A stretch of DNA of 64,000 bases. Origin: Russula earlei. Taxonomy: Eukaryota; Basidiomycota; Agaricomycetes; Russulales; Russulaceae. Where the stretch lies: positions 1 through 64,000 of the forward strand of contig JAGFNK010000028.1 in NCBI GenBank assembly GCA_025769875.1, in the 5' to 3' direction. The translations under genes were made by a program, and so were the position numbers. This document shows positions 57,455 through 64,000 of the stretch, piece by piece; the stretch's first letter is position 1, and every line of letters starts with the position of its first letter. Below the pieces are notes generated by a model, which searched no databases, was not told the DNA's origin, and saw nothing but the letters and a program-made list of their open reading frames with translations.

Positions 57455-58857
57455 GTTAACTCCCATAACCCCCCTTCCTATTCAGTTAATGATCCTACTA
57501 TCCCTGACTGTGGACACACCATCTTCAATATAGCCACCAGGGAACAACTCTTTTCTGGAATTCTCTCCCCTGGCGACTTCCATGGCTTTCAACTTCTCAT
57601 GATGGACCCCCATTTTTCAGAGTTTCACTTACCCATACGTAGGGCAGTACTTACGGACTTGGTTTGGAACCATGTTACACAATCAGCCTCCATAAATACC
57701 CCTACTCCCTCTGAGTGGTCAGCCTGGCACCACGAGCATGCTACTTCAACCTACAACACCCCCATGTCTTTCCCAATCTCTTCTTCATCTCCCTTGCCTA
57801 TCCTTACTCCTTCCCCCACTATTAAACAAGAACCCCTTTCACCCAAAATCATACAACACATCATTGACCAGCGCACCTTCATTGTCCCAGATGAGGCCGA
57901 ACTCCAGGACCTTGCTGCCACCCTCAACCTGCTTGCCATCCGTCAGGGAACCCCTTTGCCTACCCCGACTGAGGCAGACCCCACTCACCCTGGCCCTCCA
58001 TGGTTTGTTTACGAACCATACATGCATGTTCCCCCCTTTTACATTAATGTTAACGGATGGAAACATCTACTTCCATACTTATGTATCGCTTTATATGGTG
58101 ATGAGCCCATGCTTCTAGGAACTATGGGTCAAGGAGAACCCGCTTATGGCAAAAAGCTCATTGCCCGACCTGTCATCTCTGCCCCCCACCCTTCTACCAC
58201 TGCCTCTGACCTCCACCTCTTAATTGAGGATCATCCCTTTCACTTCAATGTGGCTCAGGCTCTTGAAAACCTCCACAATCCTGGTGTCCTTGCAGATGTC
58301 TACCGCCTCCGTACCAGTTCATTTCAGTTGAAAGTCTTGGAGGGCAAGCGTGCCTCTATCCAAGGAGCCTTAAGCGTTCTTCAAGGACAACTCGCTGACC
58401 ACCTCCATGAGATTCAGTCCCACACCAAAGAAACCGCTGCCATCCGCAGCCGCCTCCAAGCCAATAACACTTCTGTCCGAGTCCATCATCAACTTGACAA
58501 CTTAATGACCAATGGAGGCCTCGCTCATAACACTGGGCCCTATTACTCATTAGCAGGGAGCTATGACAGAATTGAGAAGTTGGAAGAACCATCCGCTTCT
58601 TCCTCCCCCCCTCTACCCACTCGCCCTCCTCTTTCTTTGACCCCCCCCCCTCGAATATCTTCCTCATGTTGTCGATCAATCTCAAAATGATGCCCCCATG
58701 GGATCACCCTCCCACTTCCCACAAATGTTTTCAGACAATGCTAGTACCCCCAACACTCCCCTTACCCCTGCACACATGACCAAAGCACAGCGTCTGTCAT
58801 GAACCATTCTCCGGAGAGGGCCCTTGAAGGACCCTTCCTTATAGGAGGAAACCCAGC
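57455..58857 (+). pseudogene. Extra 3' reading frame of the nested Gypsy element
   Basis: Continues in the same frame as the chromodomain after TGA 57452-57454 (VNSHNPPSYSVNDPTIPDCG). It stays open with the 363-codon part from ATG 57599 to 58690, in sharp contrast to the damaged pol. Contents: DFHGFQLLMMDPHFSEFHLP, an LPTP/SPT-rich linker, PPWFVYEPYMHVPPFYINVN, a helical part (FQLKVLEGKRASIQGALSVL, then QLADHLHEIQSHTKETAA), and a Pro-rich end. At a C10 run (58641-58650) the frame slips; the shifted frame continues EYLPHVVDQSQNDAPMGSPS. A further part with a similar bias resumes after the insertion at 59821. No family is recognised. It resembles the left element's 3' ORF in position, not obviously in sequence. 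Confidence 0.6.
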
Positions 58858-58904
58858 CTCTATGGTGTCACCCTGTTCACACGAGCAAAAGGGGTGAGTA
58901 GAGG

Positions 58905-59814
58905 TGTCCACAATATTGTGCGTGCATTGTCGCACGAGCGATTCTTGGCACAATTGACATACAGCAAGCCCCACTTAATGGCAACCCTTCTAGCAATAAA
59001 GAACAGTATTAGGGCCCTTCTAGGGACCCTTTAGGATGACTCTAGGTGCTCTACAATGGGTACTAACCTGGTATAAAAGACTCTACAACGTGTTATTAGA
59101 CCAACTCTAATAACTATAGAATAAACTATAAGGCAATACTAAGGACCTTAATAGAAGTATTAGGGTCGACTCTAAGGACCCTAATAGAGCTATATAAGGG
59201 CCTTATAAGATAACACTATTCCCTAACCAAACTACAAGTCCTCAAATGACCAGCCCTAAACTAACTAACAGAAAATGAATCAGGTGCTCGCACGTGCACT
59301 AGAACAGCAAACACGTGGACAAAGAAAGCTCTTACTCATCAGGAAAAGCCTTCTTACTCAGTAGCTTACTGAGCATGACTGAGCATGCTCAGTAAGTGCA
59401 CTCCGACTTCTTACTCAGCACTCTATTGTGCTTGATAACAAGGTTATGACTTGTTCTCTATTTAGCAGTTCTCTTGTAGTATATAAGCGCTCAATAAAGT
59501 AGCGGACAGTCCTCAGACTGTCCATTTGTTTATGGCACTCTCTATTCCTGGGATACTCCTTTAAGGACCATCCCCTTGTGACTATCCTGGCCTCCTCTCT
59601 GTGTGACTGTTCGACTCTCACAGTGACTGTACCTCTCTGGTATTTGTTACTACTCTGGACTCTACTCCTTGCCCACGCCGTCTTGGATGTCTATCGACTC
59701 GTCTCTGAGCTTACCCCTTGCTCTTGAACTGGATAGTTCAACAGTGAGTCTTGACAGCATCACCAACTCCAGAAACGACAACACGTCTGCAAACATTGCA
59801 ACACTAGAGGTCAT
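58905..59814. mobile_element. 910-bp insertion flanked by TAGAGG, probable solo LTR
   Basis: TAGAGG occurs at 58899-58904 and at 59815-59820. Removing the interval and one repeat restores a plausible reading frame of the Gypsy 3' region (VEVIGTKTATNPIPTAAV). The insert starts TGTCCACAATATTG and ends CAACAC. It contains TATATAAG (~59480) followed by CAATAAAG (~59491), as in an LTR, and repeats of CTAAGGACC / CTAATAGA-like words at 59100-59200. The exact ends and class are uncertain because the right end does not finish in CA directly next to the duplication. Confidence 0.45.
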
Positions 59815-60018
59815 TGGAACAAAGACTGCAACAAACCCCATACCAACTGCAGCAGTCAGGTAGATTGTGTTCTCAGGAGGACCCACTGGAGTTACAGAGG
59901 TTTCTGCCCCAGAGCAGTAGGACCCCAGAGCACATGGCCAGAAGTCGAAAGCGATGAGCTCCATGAGTCAGGCCCTGAGACCGATTAGTTCGGAGAACTA
60001 AGCATGAGGGGGGCATGA

Positions 60019-60609
60019 TGTTGTGATCTACCCCTCTTTCAGTTTGTCTCTAAGCTTCCCCTTACTGTTCTTTACTTCCACCCCCATCCCCTTAGTTACA
60101 GTTTCATCCCTTGATACTGATGGTCCTTATTGTCTCACCCATTGTGTTTCATCTATTGTTGAGTCCCTTCTGCTATTGGCTCACCTTTTATCTATTGTTC
60201 CGCATATAGTACTGTACAGCCTTGCTACATACAGTATTTAAGTGCCTGTAGAAGCTGGGGAATACCCCAAGCTTAGCTTTGTCCCATTACTTGTTGCATC
60301 CCTTGCCCTGTATACTCTCTCAAATCACAACTTGCTTGTATTGTCCTACACTCTGCTTGACCTAAGCATGCCTCAAGGAACTCTTGTGTTCCTTTTCCTC
60401 CTCTGCTTCTCTCTCATTGTCCTCCTCTTCTGTGAAACCAGAAGATCGACTCTGTCTGTGGACTGAGTCATTGTTTGACTCAGCCTTGAGACGCTAAACC
60501 CTTGATCCGGTCTCTTTGAGCTGGCCCCATTGAACCCTCAAACCAAGTCACAGGGACTTGGCCCCACTGAACCTTGAGCTAATGCTCTTATGGCCGCGAC
60601 ACCGTAACA
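60019..60609 (+). repeat. 3' LTR of the nested Gypsy element
   Basis: 591 bp, TG...CA ends, preceded by a purine tract (GAGGGGGG, 60006-60013). Matches the 5' LTR except for about twenty substitutions and a 12-bp deletion around 60150. Followed by the GGAGA duplication (60610-60614). Confidence 0.93.
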
Positions 60610-61479
60610 GGAGAGGCATTTGACAGTGAAGTTGATGAGAAATGCACCACCATCAAATTGAGATCTGAATGAGTTGGGGGACAGATGAGAAGGTGACTGG
60701 GATGGAGGATCTGAATCTGCACAAAGTGTTTGCTGTGTACCCCAATAGGCACTTTTGCCTTTGGATTTCAATCCAACAAGAGACTCCATAGCCTCGCAAT
60801 GTGACCAGCCCTTGTTGCAGTACTTCTTGGTGCTTGGTTTTTTCTGCTAAGGTCAGACATTGTTAAAGAAGCAGGAGTTATACACACACCTTGACTAAAT
60901 CGGCCCACTGCCCCTCCATTTCTAACCCTACATCCACTCCTTTCTCATCATCCCAGGGAAACCCAGACTGTAACTTGAGGAAGGTGATGATACTGTATTC
61001 AGTCTTCAACTGTTGGACGGCGTCAGCATTGAGGGAAGGGATAAAGTGGACAATACAGCACCCTGTTCCATTTTGTTTTGCATGTGCTCCCAGTCTTGAC
61101 GCCACCCTTCTCATGAAGGGGGTTGATCTGAGAGGCTGCATCATTGAAGATGTGGTCCTTGAACATAGAGTTGGAGGTCATTTCATCCCTATGCTCCAAA
61201 AGAAAATCTAAAAAGGCCGCTTCATCCTTAGTTGTCCATGTGGCATTACCATCTGCTTGACTTTCTCCCACAGAAGAATCAGAGGCTGAGTGGGTCTGCA
61301 TGTATGATAAGGGTATCAAACAAAGGAGGTATGGAGGAGGGGATTAAAAAAAGAAGGCAAGAGAAAAACACACACCACACATACACAGAAAAAGACAACA
61401 GAGGGAAAGTCCCGAGCAAAGCCGAGTACCGACTCCCAAGTCAACTCCAAGTATGCGGACATCTAACTTCACACACACG

Positions 61480-61665
61480 AATATGCAATCACAACAAGCA
61501 AATTTGCAAATCTGGTGGGAAAGAGCTCATAATTATAATTAAAGAAACTTGTATTAGTTAATCAAGTTATTGTTCATCATGCCTGTGACTCCTGTCACCC
61601 CCGGAAAATACCGAAATCTGAGTTCAAGTTCAAGATTCAAGAATTCTCAGTTGGTAAATGGGGCC
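61480..61665. repeat. Right terminal inverted repeat of Harbinger element
   Basis: Reverse complement of 49589-49790, ending GTTGGTAAATGGGGCC, followed by TTA (61666-61668). Confidence 0.88.
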
Positions 61666-61668
61666 TTA

Positions 61669-62872
61669 TTAGGTAGTTACGGGTACAGGCTACCTTAATA
61701 AGTGTGAGATAGTGGGAGAAAATAAATTCAGCCCTATCTGACTCGCTGTAGCCAGTGCGGGGACTGGATGTGAGGGGTGAAATGCATTTATGCATGCCCT
61801 CCAGGGTTGCCGGTATGGGGGCAGTGTGGGACTCAGGATACACTGTTAGATGGCCAAACTTACCATAGCCTCCTACCCACTAAAACCTCATGGGTTGAAG
61901 ATCCAATCATTCGGGAGGTCCATTGTTATCTAAGCACGTGTTCCCAGGTGTCCCTCACTAACTTGAAGGCCCTTTGATTAGTGTTGCGGTGATTTCATTG
62001 TTGGTGAGCCTCATGTTGATGGCATGAAGCCACCTTGTGTGGGTTTCAATCTTGGATTACTTGTTCACACCTCATGACCCAGATTAGCTGTGTGGCCTCT
62101 AAGATTAATATTTGGAGGAGGCAAGTGGCTCCTTTCGGGTTGCGTCCATGGTGGTTCTTGTCATGGTGTGGTTCATCATTTTGGTTGGGGAGGGTGAGGC
62201 ATCAACAGCCTAGTATGGTGCCTAGATGATGTTGGGCCATAGTTGTGGCGCATGTGGCCACATCTCTCTTGCTAGGGACCAGATGGTCCTCTGTTTTGGT
62301 GGGTTGGTTTATGTTCTTGGGGACAAAGGACTTTTGTTTCGGGTGGTGAAAGGCAGGCTGGTGGTGGGGGGTTTGGGTCATGTGTGGTTTCCATGTGGTT
62401 GTGGTGGCATAGTATTGGTAGTGACAGTTGGAGGGGAGGGAGGTGGGAGTTGGGTAGGGTGTTCACAGAGGGTGCTGGTGTTGCTTGTTCGTTGTTGGGG
62501 AGCTGGGTAGTTGTATGGTATGGGTTGTGTGTTAATGTGGGAGGAGTTCTCATTGCAGATTACACTAGCATACATAGTGATTGTGTTATGTATTGGTTTG
62601 GCCAGTTGGCCTGGTGGATGGTGGTTTAGTTGGTGAGGGGGTCATAGTTTTACGAAGGCTCGGACAGGTGGCTCTGGCCTTGCAGAGCTCACTGTCATCC
62701 TCACTGCCTATCCCTGCCCCGGCTTTGCCGTGGGAAAATCCGGACCTGGTGGTGGTCGCGGTTCAAGGAGCCCTCGAGCCCCCCAGTTTTGGTCTTGGTT
62801 GGTAAATAAAGATGTTTTTAGCGGAACTGCGGTCCGGTGTGTCCTGTGCCATTTGCCATAACCACAGAGGAT
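61669..62872. other. G/T-rich spacer before BUB3
   Basis: About 1.2 kb. From 62020 to 62640 the plus strand is G/T-rich, giving Pro/His/Thr-rich open frames on the minus strand (for example 62272-62553) without motifs. The last ~200 bp should hold the BUB3 promoter. No gene is recognised. Confidence 0.45.
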
Positions 62873-64000
62873 ATGACGGGTGAGCACTACTGTTCTGCCC
62901 TTTCAAAGCTTGAGAATTTGATCTTTTTGTGTCCAGACTCTCAGCAGGAATTAAACGGGCCCCCGATTGACAGCATTTCAAGCCTCCAGTTCTCACCCGC
63001 TAGCTCCAACTTCTTATTGGCTTCCGCTTGGGACTCGGTGTGTTCTCGTTCCCATAATTTCTCCTTTTCCTCTTGTTCAGTTCTCTCTAAGATTTCGTCA
63101 TATCGTTTTCCAGACAGTCAGACTGTATGACATTGCGGCTAATGAGGAAAAGACGAAGTTCGACCACCGTGCTGCCATCCTCTCAACCACCTTTTCTGAC
63201 GCGTCCCACGCGTATAGTGGAGGACTTGACGCATCCCTTAGAGAGTAGTATTTGTCCCCGAATTATGACGACCCCGTGTCGTGCTGACAGCAAGTAGGTT
63301 AGAACTCGAGTCTGAGAAGATTCATGCTCTTGGTCAACATGACGATGCAATATCAAGTGTCCGCTACTCCAATGAAGCTAGTTTGTCCTGGCTTTGGATT
63401 CTACCGCTCTATTGTTCTTACTATACCTTTTCTCTTTCAGATGCAGTCATCACCGGTTCCTGGGATCGCACAGTCCGTTTCTGGGACCCTCGTGCTGCTG
63501 TTCCCCAGCAATCCTCTCACCATCTTCCCGAACGGGTCTATTTTATGGACACTGTTGGCCATAGGCTCGTCCTCGCCCTTGCGAGCCGCCTCTTCCACAT
63601 CTTTGACGTTCGCAAGATGGACGTCCCCGAACAGACACGCGAGAGCTCTCTCAAATTCCTCACTCGTGCGCTAGCCTGCATGTCTGACGGCCAAGGCAAG
63701 CCCACCCTCTTTTGACGCGTCGTGTCGTCCCCCGTTTTGTTCAAATCGCCATCCCTTCCAGGATATGCGACAGCCTCCGTCGAGGGTCGCATCGCCGTAG
63801 AGTATTTCGACCCTTCGCCGGCCGTTCAAGAAAAAAAGTACGCGTTCAAATGCCATCGCCAGACGATCGACGACGTTGATCACGTCTGGCCGGTTAACGC
63901 TCTCGGCTTTCACCCCATCTACAACACGTTCGCGTCCGGTGGCTCGGATACCACTGTCTCTATCTGGGACCACAAGGTCAAAAAAAGGCTCCGGCAGTAC
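62873..64000 (+). CDS. BUB3: WD40 mitotic checkpoint protein Bub3 (3' end outside window)
   Basis: Bub3 brings Bub1 and Mad3/BubR1 to unattached kinetochores. Exon 1 is very short (ATGACGG, 62873-62879), followed by an intron of about 58 nt, then [108 protein letters not shown] and SSLKFLTRA. After an intron come [60 protein letters not shown] and KKRLRQY at the window end. [10 protein letters not shown] and KYAFKCHR are Bub3-specific and distinguish it from Rae1. The introns are small GT-AG, including 63244-63296 where GAGA is followed by GTAGTA. Confidence 0.92.

Larger units (their letters stand above)
51903..60609 (+). mobile_element. 8.7-kb Ty3/Gypsy chromovirus with both LTRs and 5-bp duplication
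   Basis: LTRs at 51903-52505 and 60019-60609 start TGTTGTGATC and end GTAACA. Identical GGAGA lies immediately outside both ends (51898-51902 and 60610-60614), proving a clean insertion. The order is gag, protease, reverse transcriptase, RNase H, integrase, chromodomain, extra 3' region. All domains can be recognised but are broken by many TGA codons and several single-base frame shifts, so the copy cannot make Pol. By eye the two LTRs differ by about twenty substitutions, mostly transitions, plus one 12-bp indel. Confidence 0.95.
51404..61301 (-). pseudogene. Harbinger Myb/SANT-like DNA-binding protein, split by the Gypsy insertion
   Basis: The 5' part on the minus strand (61301 to 60610) starts MQTHSASDSSVGESQ and holds the Myb/SANT-like domain: ATWTTKDEAAFLDFLLEHRD, KTGSTCKTKWNR, LKTEYSIITFLKLQSGFPWD. 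It continues to SPSHLSPNSFRSQFDGGAF. The 3' part (51897 to 51404) continues with KHRSNYIAASETSSSKRQRT, then MNRVIESFDSTVQALNEPKP and DIKDGHWLPTGDIVPALSLL, ending NMLAQTKL. Between them lies the 8.7-kb retrotransposon with a GGAGA duplication. In PIF/Harbinger elements the Myb-like protein helps bring the transposase to the terminal repeats. The entry spans both halves; about 8.7 kb of it is foreign. Confidence 0.8.
49589..61665 (-). mobile_element. PIF/Harbinger DNA transposon carrying a nested retrotransposon
   Basis: Both ends start GGCCCCATTTACCAACTGAG as inverted repeats and are flanked by TTA (49586-49588 and 61666-61668), the TWA duplication typical of PIF/Harbinger. The inverted repeats run for about 185 bp (49589-49790 and 61480-61665). 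They are nearly identical apart from an extra ~15-bp AATTATAATTTCTTT unit on the left. Between them, on the minus strand, are a DDE transposase (49924-51189) and a Myb/SANT-like protein gene, the usual two-protein set of this superfamily. Subtracting the inserted Gypsy element and one copy of its 5-bp duplication leaves about 3.37 kb. Confidence 0.9.

Noticed and set aside
62272..62553. Minus-strand Pro/His/Thr-rich frame
   Set aside because: Product of G/T-rich plus-strand sequence, with no motif.
1..64000. CRISPR arrays, tRNA or rRNA genes
   Set aside because: No spaced identical repeats. Candidate T-loop words (for example near 33110 and 46430) lack the rest of a cloverleaf.

Overview
The window looks like a piece of a filamentous basidiomycete (probably Agaricomycete, mushroom-type) nuclear genome. 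Host genes are interrupted by many introns of about 50-80 nt. Intergenic spacers are short, several promoters and leaders are CT-rich, and the transposons are chromodomain-bearing Ty3/Gypsy elements and a PIF/Harbinger family. No CRISPR array, operon or bacterial signal was seen, and no tRNA or rRNA gene was found by eye.

Layout. 1-2506: right-hand end of a decayed Ty3/Gypsy chromovirus with an extra 3' reading frame and its 3' LTR. 2511-3460: AT-rich tandem duplication carrying a 547-bp MITE. 3600-9817: UDP-glucose:glycoprotein glucosyltransferase (ER protein folding). 10084-10701: small unknown gene. 10916-13355: RS-rich protein with three RRMs (Gbp2/Hrb1-like). 14527-17327 (-): polo-like kinase. 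17658-21869 (-): condensin HEAT subunit (Cnd3/CAP-G). 22283-25376: large RING-finger protein. 27487-29158: HMG-box transcription factor. 30366-30986: GINS subunit Psf1. 34549-35731: HAD-type phosphatase. 36378-37521 (-): inositol oxygenase. 42829-43459: small spliced gene of unknown family, possibly broken. 45651-46213 (-) and 46447-47428 (+): ribosomal proteins S13 and S6, head to head. 48122-48981: unrecognised secreted protein. 49589-61665: a Harbinger element with a nested LTR retrotransposon (51903-60609), which itself holds a third insertion (58905-59814). 62873 to the end: WD40 protein Bub3, cut by the window edge.

The host genes are mostly housekeeping: ER quality control, mRNA export/splicing, translation, DNA replication, and mitosis (Plk, condensin, Bub3). 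The unusual part is the transposon history. The Harbinger element at 49589-61665 and the MITE at 2564-3110 share terminal inverted repeats and TWA target duplications, so they look like an autonomous element and a deletion derivative. The Gypsy element has intact 5-bp target duplications and an 11-nt primer-binding site complementary to the predicted start of its own transcript (Tf1/sushi-type self-priming). Both the Gypsy and the Harbinger coding regions show decay concentrated at CpG, including loss of catalytic Asp codons in reverse transcriptase and integrase.

Gene boundaries were worked out by hand from reading frames and GT-AG (in places GC-AG) junctions. For the largest genes not every intron was resolved.
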